A stretch of DNA of 64,000 nucleotides from Buxus sempervirens. Lineage: Eukaryota > Streptophyta > Magnoliopsida > Buxales > Buxaceae. Both the position numbers and the translations under genes were made by a program. The notes beneath the pieces are model-generated. The model was given only the letters and a program-made list of their open reading frames with translations. It did not search any database and was not told where the DNA came from. The stretch covers positions 10,912,001 through 10,976,000 of the forward strand of contig OX387193.1 of the NCBI GenBank assembly GCA_947561395.2. Reading direction: 5' to 3'. This document shows positions 1 through 11,258 of the stretch, one piece after another; within the stretch, counting starts at the first letter, position 1; each line of letters starts with the position of its first letter.

Positions 1-654
1 TATTATTATTTTTGTTTACTTACTTTATTATTATTATTTTTGTTTACTTACTTTTTTATTATTATTTTTGTTTACTTAGTGGTTAAGAAAGATAGAGATG
101 GGGTGGGTGACGACCATGTGGTGCAGTTTGCCACGTGGGCAGCTTTTCAGCAATTTTGCACGGTGGCTTGATCTGCTCATAACCTCTTCATTCGGACTCC
201 GATTCTAGCAAACTCAATTGTGTTGGAACCGTGTCGGGATTTTCTATCCATTGAAATAAGGTATTGTGCTAAATTCAAGTTTTGAGTAAAAAGCCAAAAC
301 CGCTCCCAGAATTTTAAACTGCTTATATCTTCCTGATCCAGACCCCAGTTCTGATATGCTTGATTGTGTCAAAACTGCGTCAGGATTTCCTATCTTTCAA
401 GATAGGGATGACAGTTAATCTAGGTTTGAGCAGAAAGTCAATTTCTGCTCCCAAAGGTTTGACCAACTCATAACTTCTTCGTTTGGACTCCAGTTCTAGC
501 AAACTCAATTGTGTTTGAACCATGTCAAGATTTTCAATCCATTGGGATGAAGTATGACAGTCAATCTGGGTTTGGGCAGAAAGTCAATTTCTGCTCCCTA
601 GGGTTTGACCTTTTTAGAACATTTTTTAGTTTGATCAAAATTTGGTGTTTACGA
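1..654 (+). repeat. 3' end of a long LTR (same family as right end of 19294-23394)
   Basis: The stretch is related to the right-hand end of the element at 19294-23394: both have the phrases GGCAGCTTT, CTCATAACTTC, GGACTCCAGTTCT and CAAACTCAATTGTGTT, then a T-rich run and a terminal GGTGTTTACGA-like end (GGTGCTAACA in the other). About three degenerate tandem units of roughly 147 bp start near 171, 319 and 465. The end is pinned because the next base begins a segment (TATTCTTGAC...) that also occurs at 38062 without the LTR. The 5' part lies outside the window. Confidence 0.7.
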
Positions 655-1295
655 TATTCTTGACTATAGTTTCTATTTTTTGGGATTTTATTTAAAAACA
701 ACAAGGCTTTAGTCATATTAACTAAATTAATAATACCCAGTGATGTTCCTAAATTAATTAAAAGCCAATCATATTTTATAAAAAATATTTGAAAACAAGT
801 GAGACGCACCATATTACATGGCATTAGTTTTTTTTGTTGGCATGAGATGCTACCCGCGTGAAGCGTATGAAAGTAAGGATGGCAATAGCTAATATCAAAC
901 CTTAACCCGCACTTATCAGATTAGAAACGGTGCAGGACAGGTTGCCTCAATTATACTACTAATGGAGGCACGCGCATTAGTGCACATGTGTAGATGTTTA
1001 CAACATGTTTAAAATAGTGGAGGATTATTTTGTTTGAGGAAGGCAATATTTGGAAAAAGAAAAGGGGGACTAGAATCTAGAAGGAATATTCCCCCTCTTC
1101 TCTTTATTAATAATGTATATATATATATATATATATATATATTCATAATTATATATAAAAACTTTTTTGAATAGAATATTTAAATTAATGATATAATTAT
1201 TAATAAAAAAATATTTATATACATATATAATATTTTAATATGTAAAATAATATTTAAAATTTAAGATTGGGTCAGGGTAGGTTGATCTTTTGCAG
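655..1295 (+). repeat. Dispersed duplicate of 38062-38560 (copy 1)
   Basis: Nearly all of 655-1290 can be followed, with small indels, in 38062-38560, starting from the TTTTGGGATTTTATTTAAA phrase. The end of the copy (865 onward) is the left part of an hAT-like short element that is complete near 38285-38650. It includes a (TA)n run at about 1113-1141. It stops at the acceptor of a dienelactone-hydrolase-like exon. Confidence 0.75.
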
Positions 1296-1607
1296 GATAT
1301 GAAGCACCCCTCTTAAGGTATGGCAACCTTTCTGACACTCATTGGTGTTTAAGGTCCCTGTCAAGTGACATGTTTGAAAATATTACTCTTCATTTTCTTA
1401 AGCATTGCAATTGCATTAAACTGATTGCATCTATCGTAACTATAGCTAATATCTGTGGCTTTGTCTTATGTAGGAAAATTGCAGACAAAGTTGCTGCTGC
1501 TGGATTCTATGTTGTAGTTCCTAACTACTTCCGTGGTGATCCATTCCGATCTGATATAGTCACCGATAAAGCTCTAAAATTTTGGCTAAAATCTCATGAT
1601 CCAGTTG
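1296..1607 (+). pseudogene. Dienelactone hydrolase-family gene fragment, two exons
   Basis: Two exon-like blocks match plant dienelactone hydrolase / endo-1,3;1,4-beta-D-glucanase-like proteins. 1296-1317 (after TTTTGCAG, before GTATGG) encodes YEAPLL; 1474-1607 (after TATGTAG, before GTTTCT) encodes KIADKVAAAGFYVVVP, then a GDPF motif and a helix ending in SHDPVG. The phases join correctly. The family is an alpha/beta hydrolase; only the segment before the catalytic Cys/Ser loop is present and no further exons were found. The upstream side is a repeat, so this is a stranded gene fragment. Intron retention argues against retroposition. Confidence 0.75.
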
Positions 1608-2120
1608 GTTTCTAATCTTATTAATATAGGCTTCAACTTGTCTGAACCATTAATAGTGGATTCATCTTGACTTGCATTTCCTGAAACACCCAGAATCTCG
1701 TAGTACTTGGCGTTGTAACTCTTCTTCTGAGCACGCCCAAACATGATTGAAAAACTTAAAGTTTTAATATCATGTATGCATTAGCGAGGCTGATCTGCAA
1801 TCCCACTCGTAGTACCATAATGTTATTCTGAAAGCCAAGGTAGAAAGCAACAAATCAATATGATAATAGCAGTATACAGAATGCAATTATAATATTAGAA
1901 ACAAGTAAGCCACACACCAAAAATACCAAAGGTAAGCCACCCAAAAAGAGTTTGTTAAACATTTCTCTACTCCAAAAGCCTTAAGGAAGATACTGTTAAC
2001 AATCAACGACAACATATAATGTTTCTCAATTGAGGGAAAGAGAAGGAAATTTAAATTGGACAACAGGGAAAGCCTAAATCCCAATAACGGATATGATTTA
2101 CAGGGATCAACAAGAGCAAA
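1608..2120. other. Intergenic, no gene recognised
   Basis: AT-rich sequence without coding signs. A minus-strand open frame at 1887-2183 has no recognisable motif and runs over the Helitron border, so it is not called as a gene. Confidence 0.5.
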
Positions 2121-2370
2121 TCTATCTATTATATAAAGGGAAAGAGGCTCCGGCTGATGTGGCCAACTCGCCCGTCCGAGCAAATCTATCTATTATATAA
2201 CGAAAGTTGTGAGTTAATATATTTGACCATACCGTTATTAGATTTTTTTCTCTCACCCGTCCACATTACCTGTCTCTCTCTCGTCCGTTTTTCTCTCCCT
2301 CACTTTCTGTTGCTCTTCGTTCAGGTCGTGTCTTCTAGAACCTCTAACCCTTCTTCTCTGTTCGTGTCTT

Positions 2371-2455
2371 CTAGGGCCTTCTCGAATTCTCGGTAGTAAT
2401 CCATCCTACCATCTTCCAGGGCCTTCTCAATTTCTCGGTAGTAATCCATCCAACC
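2371..2455 (+). repeat. Short tandem duplication inside the Helitron
   Basis: A phrase beginning GGGCCTTCTC and ending TAGTAATCCATCC occurs twice in a row (about 2372-2407 and 2418-2452), with a few substitutions. Confidence 0.6.
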
Positions 2456-2457
2456 AC

Positions 2458-2640
2458 CAGAGAAGAAGGCTAATCACCACAACGGCACCATTTTATGAAG
2501 CTTTGAAATCTGGTCTAGGCCTTCCTCATCTTCAACAGCCCGATTTTGTTTAAATGATTCAAGATGTGCAGAGAAACCCCACCCGTAAATGGCAGTGGCT
2601 GCCTGTAATTTTAGGGCAGTCTCATGCTTTAATTGAGCCT
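2458..2640 (-). pseudogene. Unrecognised captured exon in Helitron
   Basis: The minus strand is open for roughly 60 codons with protein-like composition (for example RRQAQLKHETALKLQAA and FSAHLESFKQN) and ends in TGA. It looks like a genuine protein exon, but I do not recognise the family. It lies between the Helitron 5' end and the GH35 fragment and points the opposite way, so it is probably a separate capture. Nothing further of the gene was found. Confidence 0.35.
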
Positions 2641-2973
2641 GTCTTCTGAAGAGCTGGGCAACATAGACGTTCGATAGACCCGTCTGACGGCGAGACTTCA
2701 GACTTCAGTTTGACGGCGAGAAGCCTATTGACGGCATTGGCTTTGCTCTCTTCCATTGGATTTAAAGCTCGGCACCAAATGAAGAAAGTTAGTGACTGTG
2801 CCGGATGTCTGGGTTTTCTCTATAATGCTCCACTACCCTATAGCGTCACTGTCACCGATAGCGGATATCTGATCTCCGCCGCAAACTTCCCCATGGCCTC
2901 TGCTGTACGCTTCTGCAACGTTTCCCCTTGGACGGAACAACTACCGCATCTCTATAATGTTTTTTTTTATTAG

Positions 2974-4134
2974 GTTTGTTACAATCAAGAACTTGATGCA
3001 AATGTGGGGGATCTTATACAGAAGGCTAAATATGGAGGCTTGGATGTAATAGACATATACATCTTCTGGAACGCTCATGAACCTTCTCCTGGAAATGTAC
3101 TTTACTTGCTCTTTGTTGTCAGTGTTACTCGATTCTGCTCTGTTTGCTCTATCATTGTGCTTCTATGCTTATCTTAAAACAATTCATCTGCTCTGTTTGC
3201 TCCATCTGGTTCGAATCATTAAAACAATTCATCATGCAGGACTTTACGCTCATCTTCAAATTGGGCCTTATGTTTGTGCAGAACAAAATTTTGGGTACTA
3301 CCACTCTACCAGTCACCAAATCTATTCTATTTATAATATCTTGCAGACCTTTTATTTATCTATTTTTTTTATAGAAATAATATCTTAAGACCTTGAGATG
3401 CGATATATATTGTTTTGCTTTTTTCTTTTTATTCTCACAAAAACTATGCTTAATTTTCTCAATTTAATTGGAGATTTTTTTTCTCTATTATTTCGTTTTT
3501 ATGCAAAGCATTTCCTGTTTGGTTAAAATATGTTCCGGACATCAGCTTCACAACAGATAATGAGCCTTTCAAGGTCCTTATTACTCTTTATTTTTTCCCT
3601 CCAATTTCTTTATAACAAGCACATAGACCTAATAAACACAGAAAAGGGAGTATTAAAGAGCTACAATGATTTCATCATCATTATTTTAACTTCCATAGTA
3701 ATTTTGTGTAATCTTTTTTTGTTTTTCCCTTAAATTCCTGTTTTGTGGATGGCAATGCAAGGGTTCACACAAAAAAATGTCCAGATGATGAAGGATGAAA
3801 AGCTCTTTGAATCCCAACGGGGTCCTATCATCCTTTCTCAGTAAGGTCTTTGAGTCTATCGCTTTATGTGATTCTACTCTTAGTTTAATTCTTACATTTT
3901 GATATTTTGCAATTTGCATTACATGGATATAATTATCTTGCTGTGGGAATTTTCCAAATCAATTTTCTTTTCAAAAGGATAGGGGGAAAAGAAAAATGGA
4001 AGATTCAGAAGCTATTCTAGATCCCAATATTAACTAATTTACAATGACAATTAGATTATATTTTGTGTGTACAGATTGACAATGAGTATGGGCCTGAAAG
4101 TAAGGCATCTGGAGCTGCTGGTCATGTATACATA
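2974..4134 (+). pseudogene. Captured beta-galactosidase (GH35) exon fragments
   Basis: Five blocks match consecutive parts of the plant GH35 beta-galactosidase catalytic domain, each bounded by intron-like sequence: 2974-3097 ([14 protein letters not shown]...[10 protein letters not shown]), 3237-3302 ([20 protein letters not shown]), 3518-3573 ([17 protein letters not shown]), 3749-3840 (MKDEKLFESQRGPIILSQ) and 4075-4134 (DNEYGPESKASGAAGHVYI). The order agrees with a real gene. Conserved positions are changed (CAEQNFG where family members have CAEWNFGG; IDNEYGP where they have IENEYGP), frames are interrupted, and the signal peptide and C-terminal half are missing. It lies inside the Helitron and is not functional. 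Confidence 0.85.
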
Positions 4135-5326
4135 AATTTCTCATGCTTGAGTTTTATATGCAGTAATCGAACAAAAGTGGAGGTAGGTTCTTTCCAACAG
4201 TTCCTGATTTGTTTGAAATCAAATTTTTAACTTCTTTTCTGAATTTTTCCTCTAATATATTCATTGTTTATATATTGTTTTTGAAATGTCGTTTTAACTT
4301 TATGAGGTATTGCTTATTATGGTCTTCCATATGTGTACAACAATTTATCTTTTATATTTTTCTTTTGCTGGCCCCCTTCCAGATTTCATTTTCTATTTCT
4401 ATATCTATCATCAATCAATAAAAAAAATGATGCTTTTCACAATATTTATAACTTGAACTGGATTCTGTGGCTTGCACCATTAGGTCAACTACATGGACTA
4501 TTTTCAATTGGATCAGTTGGGTTACTCTTCAGATCAATTTCAATGGTGACTGAGGTCTCCTTTTTTTTTTCTTTTTCTTTTTCTTTTTTTGCTTCTAAAA
4601 TCATTTAACTATTGTCTGATTGGATAATTCATTTATTATCTTATTTTGATCACAAAAAGATAAGATAAGATAATATCTTATTTTGGCAGTGAAGGGTGCC
4701 ACTCTACATAGCAGATAAGATGCTTTATGGTTCAACTAATCATTAAAATCTTTTACATAGGCATACACTTTAATGGCATATCATTGTGAATACTTGCTTA
4801 GTAAAATTGATTCTTATCACTAAGCAAGGAGTCAAAATGATGACGGAGTATTATTCATATACAGGTTTATCCTACAAAACTAGAACGAAAAATGTTGTAT
4901 GCTGTTAGTCATACAAAACCACTATGTCATGGTTCTTTATTTCCGTTTCCATTTTTGCGTTTAATCTTACTTAGCTTTTTTCTTTTTTGGTAATTTTTAT
5001 TCTCAACTTATTCCTTTCTTCTTTTCTTTTTTTTTCATGCTTGGATTGATAGTCTCAAATATTCTTCATTTGTATCACCCATAATTTCATTCACATTTGA
5101 CCATGGTCACACTCGAAGGATATGATTACCCAGTTGAACTCTTCAATTTATTTCAGTTTTTTTTCCTTAAATACGATAGCAGATTCAACTTATGTAGAAA
5201 ATATTTTTCTGAGGGAAATTGGTTCAAACAGTGAGGTTGATATTCAAATTCCTTGCTTCTCAGTTGACCTTGATTATGACTAGAAAGAATAACTTGCTCA
5301 CTATGTATCCGATTTTTCAATCTCAG

Positions 5327-5465
5327 GGATATATGGTCCTCAACAGACCTTGGGCATTTGTACAATGGCTTGAGAAGGCAGACATTAAGGAAGAGTATGA
5401 AACTTTATCATTCAAGATAGGCAACGAGAGACATTTTGGATGGGTATTCAAAATATACGCGGTGA
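5327..5465 (+). pseudogene. Captured hydroxyproline O-arabinosyltransferase (HPAT) fragment
   Basis: After a TCTCAG acceptor the frame reads GYMVLNRPWAFVQWLEKADI, then KEEY, the strongly conserved segment of plant HPAT (GT95) proteins. About 25 codons later FGWVFKIYA resembles the family's FGWVLEMYAYA segment. The long stretch normally between these blocks, including the metal-binding region, is missing, so the piece was joined by deletion or recombination. HPATs add arabinose to hydroxyproline in extensins and small peptides in the Golgi; this fragment cannot do so. It lies in the Helitron 3' half, in the same orientation as the GH35 fragment. Confidence 0.75.
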
Positions 5466-5818
5466 AACTTATAGAGAGTTCTACAATGTGTTTGCACATC
5501 TTGAGTTTGCAATCTTTTTTAGGTTTACCTATACATATCTTTAAGAAAGAGTGAACACAATTTTCATTGTTATTTTCTAAGACTTCAGTTAACAAGCATT
5601 TTTCTTTTTTGTGTGAACACAATTTTGGTTGAATATATTTGCTTCTTATATCTACATGTTTTAGATTAATCATACTTATAATTATTTACAGAAAGATTAA
5701 CCATACTTAAAATTAACATTGGCTTTTTATAGGGTTTGTTTCATCGTTTGTATCATTCTTATGATAGTGATAGCTATTTTCGTCTACACGCCCGTGCAAC
5801 CCACGGCCAGATTGCTAG

Positions 5819-6966
5819 TACAAGTAATATTGCCTTTAAAAGAAATAGACAAGATATTCAAATAATTCAGGTAGTATTTAAAGATAAATTCAACAAACTG
5901 ATAGAAATACTTCATATCACTTTGAAGTGCATAAAAAGATGGGCGTAGTAAGAACATACCAGAGAACCAAAAAAAAAAGGAAAGAAAAGAAACCCAATTC
6001 TCCAACCGATCCAAACAAACTTATCTCATACAGGCAACACCATGGAAGAAAATTCAAAATAAAAGTCCTGAAAATCTTCTAATAAGGTGTCTCTCAGTCG
6101 ATAAAAGATACCTTCAAATCTAATAAGGAAAACGAAACATGCTTACCATTTCAAAAGCTATGACTAGGAAATATTTTTTTAAAAATTCATCGCAATAGCT
6201 ATTTCGAAAAGAAGAACAAGAACAAGAACATGATACAAACCCTAGACTGAAAACCCTAAATGCAACTCAAAAACTCCATATCAATCCGACGAAAAAACAA
6301 TCAAATTTAAATCAAAACCAGCGGAGCTCAAACAACCAACATAACATCAAAACACATAAAGAACAAATCTAGTAGCACTAATATCCCATAGATCCATGGA
6401 ACAATTAGAACAAACAAACGCCAATGAGATAGTAGAAATCAATCCAAAACACCCAGAAGGATCAATAGTAAAAGGGAAAAAAAATAGAAAATCCAACCTC
6501 GTAAGAGCCCAATCTCAAAGTTAGTTTCAACCGATTGAAACAACAAAAATCGAATCAAACACGACTAAAACATAGAGAGAGAGAGAGAGAGAGAGAGCTT
6601 ACCACGCTTTAGAAGGCGGGGAGCGAGAGAGAGAAATGAAGGGACTCTTCTTCTTCTGTCCGGCTTTACGTCGTGAGAGGGAAAAATGGGTTCGAATCTT
6701 CCGTCACAAAGGACTGGACGATTGATACAAGCCTAAGCGGGTGGTGATTGGAGGGCAGCTGTTTATGCTTTCGTGCGAAGGAGGGAGAGATGGGACGACA
6801 AAGACGAACACACACTGTGTTGATGGCACCTGATTTTCCCGGTTCGGGACGCCATTCCGAATATTGAGAGACCCTGATGCAGTTGTCTGACCCGTTATAG
6901 CAGCAAGCAGCACTGTGAGGTATAAATTTACACCTGGCAAATAATTTGACAACCTCAATTGTTCAC
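5819..6966. other. Intergenic; (GA)n tract and possible minus-strand 5' UTR
   Basis: AT-rich, with a (GA)n run at about 6573-6597. On the minus strand a G/C-richer piece (6605-6700) ends in a donor-like GTGGTAAGC next to the CT/GA tract, which resembles a 5' UTR exon. No coding exon could be tied to it. Confidence 0.3.
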
Positions 6967-7187
6967 GTGGGAATGAAATCCTCCGCATCGTTTGTCTGAA
7001 TTGGTCCCCGATGTACAGAGAAATGCCTTCATGTGGATCATCTCACCGCTTGTGCTTTTCAATGTGGACCCCCACTTAAAACATTTATAACAATAAAAAA
7101 TACTGATCGTGAAATGCTTCACAGAGCAGCATCTCATGGTCACATCAAGGACCAATTCAAGCAAACATAGCAAAATCTTTCATTCTA
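6967..7187. mobile_element. MITE with long terminal inverted repeats (family member 1)
   Basis: The ends are inverted copies over about 45 bp: GGGAATGAAATC at the left and, read on the minus strand from the right, TAGAATGAAAGATTTTG, both then leading to GTTTG..TGAATTGGTCC. About 220 bp long and non-coding. The same termini occur at 41157-41350, and a decayed relative lies at about 7380-7590. Confidence 0.7.
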
Positions 7188-7379
7188 TTTGCAAGGTTTT
7201 GCGTTGGTTACTGTTGTTGGCGTCAAATTCTGTCATGTGCATGTGAAGGATCTGACGGTTAATGTTTTTTCCCTAATATAAATGTTTCATGCGAGACCCA
7301 CTTGAAAATACACTAACCATCATATGCTTAATATGGCAACCCCAACAACACTAACCAATGCAGTATAAGGTAGTAGTAG

Positions 7380-7592
7380 ATGTCATGCGGCATTGAGATG
7401 TTTACTGCAATGCAAACTGTTATGGCCCATGGTCAGTATTTTTTTAAAGGGGGCCCCATTGCAAACATTTACAATAATAGAAAAAAAAAACACTAACCTT
7501 GAGATGTTCCACATGACAGCATCTCGTGGCTATGATAGTCTGCAATGGTGTAAAAAGCATTGTAGAAGATTTCATCCCGTTTAGAGGGATGA
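7380..7592. repeat. Decayed relative of the long-TIR MITE
   Basis: Contains the internal phrases seen in the other members (GAGATG...CACATGACAGCATCTCGTGG, ACATTTACAATAATAG) and ends in GATTTCATCCCGTTTAG, close to the inverted terminus. The left end is unclear. Confidence 0.45.
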
Positions 7593-7601
7593 AATGATGT
7601 A

Positions 7602-8544
7602 CACCGTGGTTGAATTTTGACAATTTGGGCTAGGTTAAACTAGAATCAGTTGACTACTCAGCCAAGCCTGACCTATACGCATACATTTATTAGTGTCCAA
7701 GTCCAACCCAGAATACTGCCAAACCCAACCACACCCACCCACACACCCCCCACTCCCTCTCAGAACTTCCTCTATTGTTTGTCAAATTTTTTTTATCGAA
7801 GTAAAATAAAATTTAACAAATGCAATACTAAGGGTATGATAAGGTTGAGCACAAGTTATGCTTGACTAAACTCATGTTTAGATCAAGCTGGAGTTCAATT
7901 GTGATATGCAACCTAACCCCAGCCCAAACTAAAATTAACTCATTAGTTTGAGCTCTTGTTTTATAATTAGGAAGTTGTAGTCTCCTAAAGAACATGCAAA
8001 TCACATAATTTTTTTTTTTTACCCAAAACAACCTTACAATATCTTAGTATTATATATTTTTAGGAGGGTAATTTGGTCTTTGTTTTCCTCACTTTCCAAA
8101 AGGTATCTCATATGATCAATCTTTAAGATTTTAGATATCTCAAACGAATACTCATATCTCCTTTTTAATTATGTACGTATAGAAATGCACGTCCATTATT
8201 TATGCATGTTAATTAAGATTTTTATTTTTATGAGGAGGAGATATGATGCCAATTTTCATTCTACATTAGAAGCGTATAAGAATTAACTAAAATTATAAAT
8301 AAATAAAAAAGAAAAGAAAGAAAAGAGAGAGTAGAGCAAACTCTGAATTAGCACGTGTAACACGACTCTTGCGATTTTATACGTTGACCAGAACATACAT
8401 GAGCTTGACTTCCTTGTTACACTAATAATAATACTATACTACTAATATATAATCCTTTCACACATACATGCAGAGTTTCTTCTCTAGCTTTCACACATAC
8501 ATGCAGAGTTTCTTCTCTAGCTCACAAGAGCAAGGACTAAGGAT
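7602..8544. repeat. 3' flank of expansin copy A (start of the amplified unit)
   Basis: From CCGTGGTTGAATTTTGAC the sequence is matched by 33332-34211 downstream of expansin copy C, with a 41-bp block (after TTTGGGCTA) missing in C and small indels. A 34-bp phrase containing TTTCACACATACATGCAG is directly repeated at about 8455-8521 in copy A only. No gene seen. Confidence 0.75.
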
Positions 8545-10584
8545 TCACCGGAAGTTAACCACTGATCTATAGGTTGCACCAGCATCCCACCCATGTGGAA
8601 TCACCTTTTCAGCAACTAGTGTCTTGCTGGAATACTTCGACCTCAAGCGGATCGACAATGGAGGTTGTAATGCCCGCGAAGAGTCTAGCTTCCACACAGC
8701 TCCCCATGAGTGTTGCATGGGCTTCCAGTCACCAAACGCGTCCTTCAAATCCACCCCACCAAGATCACCATCCCCGTTTTCAAACTCAACTACAACTGCA
8801 AAGTAGTGAGGATTCGATCCTGGATCAACATGGAACGCAAGTTTCCATCCCAGATAATCACATGCCACACTGCAATCCAAACATGTCCCAAGGCAATAAT
8901 TAACTCTCACATACTTAAATTAATTGTGAATTAAAGGATAAATTATATATTAGATAGTATATTACTTAAGATTTTGTTATGAACTTTATTAATTGAAAAT
9001 TTTGAACTATGTACCGAGCGTATTGAATTTCCAAGACTCCTACATTGCGAAGTCGATCTTCTTGTCCGGCGATCGCCATTGCTCCAAATGAAGTGCCACT
9101 CAGATCAAAATGCGCCGATTCAGATGTGCAACCAGGGCAAGAATCAGTGATCACTACCCTCACCGGACGTCCAGAGCATGCCGGATTTTTTGTGCATCTC
9201 ACCTAGCAATGAGAAAGTTCAACAGGCATTAAACATAGGATTACATATGTACATTAAGAGTCAATAATAATATAAAACATTTATGGAAGTTTTGTTTCAT
9301 CTCACTATATATTCTAATTTCCCTTTAACATATACTATATTCCATGCTGACAACATGTAGCACATTTTTTCTTCTTAACTCCAAGCATAAGCTTGAATAT
9401 ATTTTATACGGCATAAACCAAGATAAAACCGTACATGACTTTGAATAGATTTTCTTTTCTTTGAATATATTTTATGCGGTAGAGGAAATGACTCTTATGA
9501 GCCCTGGCTTTTTTTGTACTGTAAAGAGTTATTTCAGCCTATTGAGTTGAATGGCATCAAAACGCTTGCTAAAACTAAAGATAAGTGGAAGCAATTGAAG
9601 AGGAAAGCTGTTGGACATATTAGGTAATAGGTTGATCAGATTATCTTTCATGAATGTTTGTTGTAACCAATGGTGAAATATGTGTCCACGTCCATGTATG
9701 AGCCGACATGTACACATGCTTAACCCGGACCAGAAGATATTCCAGCCAGGGGCTCAAGCAAATATGCCCATCTAGCTTTCATCATGTAGCCAAAGTTGTT
9801 AATGCTTCTTACCGGTTGATGCTTACAACCTTCCAATATTATGAGTTCACACTGAGAGGAATTTAATTCATATGACTTCATGGTTGCAAGTATTGGACAT
9901 CATCGATGACACGTGCCTTTTTTCTTTTTCTTTTTTTCCTTTCTAGATTTTTATTTTTGTATAAGGAGGGACTTAAAATTAAAGATTAAGTAAAAAATGA
10001 ATTAGAACAAGGGCACTACTTGGTAGCAAGCTCCACATTCCTCTCCTGCACTGAATAGAGAAGGACCAACTGCAGTAATCATGGAAGAGAAAGGAGGTTG
10101 TGACACCAAATTTCCATACCCACAAGCTCCACCTACAGAAAGTTATTATTTGTATTGGTTAATCAAAATACATTTGTGTAAACCAAAGAATCACAAGAAA
10201 AACAAAGACAATTTATAAAACAAAGTAGACTACTGCAAATTAGGTCATGGTGTCAAAGACTTAAAAAGCATGTATTGGAATAGGACAAGAGAGGGCTTGT
10301 TTTCAAATGTCAAAGAAGTAATGCAAAATAAAAACATGAGTTTTCAAAGCTAGAGACGTCGGAGATAAAGAATAGAGTACCAAATGAAGATAGACTTTAC
10401 CATCACTTCCGGCGCCGTTGGGGCCACCGTACCAAGTCGCTCCGGCTGGCGACCATTGGGTTCCGATGGTCGTCAAGCCTAAGCGTTTGGTGTTAAAGCA
10501 TAAGCTCAAGTTAGAGAAGCAGCACAAAGCTAGTAGAGAAGAGAGAATAAGAAAAGAGAAATTGGAGCTTAGGAACTTAGCCAT
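8545..10584 (-). CDS. Beta-expansin, copy A (intact, four exons)
   Basis: Exons on the minus strand: 10584-10401, 10132-10020, 9202-9015 and 8869-8545, all with GT-AG borders and consistent phases, giving 810 nt (269 residues plus stop). It starts with a hydrophobic signal peptide ([20 protein letters not shown]). Domain 1 follows: [35 protein letters not shown] and [15 protein letters not shown], with the HFD motif and paired cysteines of the double-psi barrel. Domain 2 is the CBM63-like half, with [12 protein letters not shown] and [14 protein letters not shown] plus [13 protein letters not shown] is typical of EXPB rather than EXPA. Secreted expansins loosen cell walls without hydrolysis. 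A TATA box lies 79 bp upstream of the ATG. Copy C is its close paralogue; copy B is destroyed. Confidence 0.93.
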
Positions 10585-10662
10585 GGATGCTCTATCACAA
10601 AGTAATGCAAGTGCAGTTGCTGCTACTTATTTTGCCTGTGTTAGTCGTTAGAAAGATTCAGG

Positions 10663-10670
10663 TATTTATA
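10663..10670 (-). promoter_or_regulatory. TATA box of expansin copy A
   Basis: TATAAATA on the minus strand, 79 bp upstream of the start codon. The same box sits at the same distance in copy C. It is absent from copy B. Confidence 0.7.
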
Positions 10671-10884
10671 GACCCGGAGCACATGCCTCGTCGCTCTCAG
10701 TCCCATGGGCAAATTCAATGAATTATGAAATGTTGTAGTCATACTTCTTAAGCCATGTGGTTAATAACTTGGCTAGCTAGCTTGGCTAAAGAGGGTTAAG
10801 TTTAGCCATTCTTCCCTAGCATGGTGACATGGTTAAAGATACCTTAAAATTCTTCAATAGCATTAAACTTATTTCTTTATCACC

Positions 10885-11258
10885 AGAGAAGCGAACCGAA
10901 CTGAACTGAATTGAAAACCTAAACTACTAAACCGAAAACTGAACCAAAAATATATAGGGAAACCGAAATCGAAACCGAACCGAACTACATGAAAACTATT
11001 CGGTTCGGGTTAGACCAATATTTCTTATGCAAAAACAAGGGTTTTTTTCATAATATCTTAAAATTTGAAGGTAAACTTTGAAAGTTTAACATATATATAT
11101 AAATGAATTCGGTTCAGTTCAGTTTAACCGAACCGACTTTGTTCGGTTTAGGGATTTTTGGATCAAAACCGAACCAAACCACTATAAAACCGAACCAAAC
11201 CAAACTGAAGTCAGTTTGGGTCGGTTCGGGTTCAGTTTTAACCGGACCGGGTTGCACC
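10885..11258. mobile_element. hAT-like short element rich in GGTTCGG / CCGAACC words
   Basis: The left half is packed with AACCGAACC-type words and the right half with the complementary GGTTCGG words. The right end is GGGTTGCACCCCTA, a common end of short plant hAT-like elements. It stops exactly where a PSF1 exon begins (ATTCAAACAACTAG). No left terminus with an 8-bp duplication was found, so it is truncated or rearranged at the left. Confidence 0.55.

Larger units (their letters stand above)
2121..5818 (+). mobile_element. Non-autonomous Helitron carrying captured gene exons
   Basis: The left end is A|TCTATCTATTATATAA, the typical plant Helitron 5' terminus (TC after a host A). The right end is a short hairpin (CCGTG, loop, CACGG at 5792-5806) followed 8 bases later by CTAG at 5815-5818 and then a host T, the CTRR-type Helitron 3' end. 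A second copy of the 5' end sits 64 bp inside (TC at 2185). No RepHel gene is present, so the element is non-autonomous. Inside are exon pieces of at least two, probably three, host genes with introns kept, as in known gene-capturing Helitrons. No target duplication is expected. The main uncertainty is the degenerate hairpin. Confidence 0.72.
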
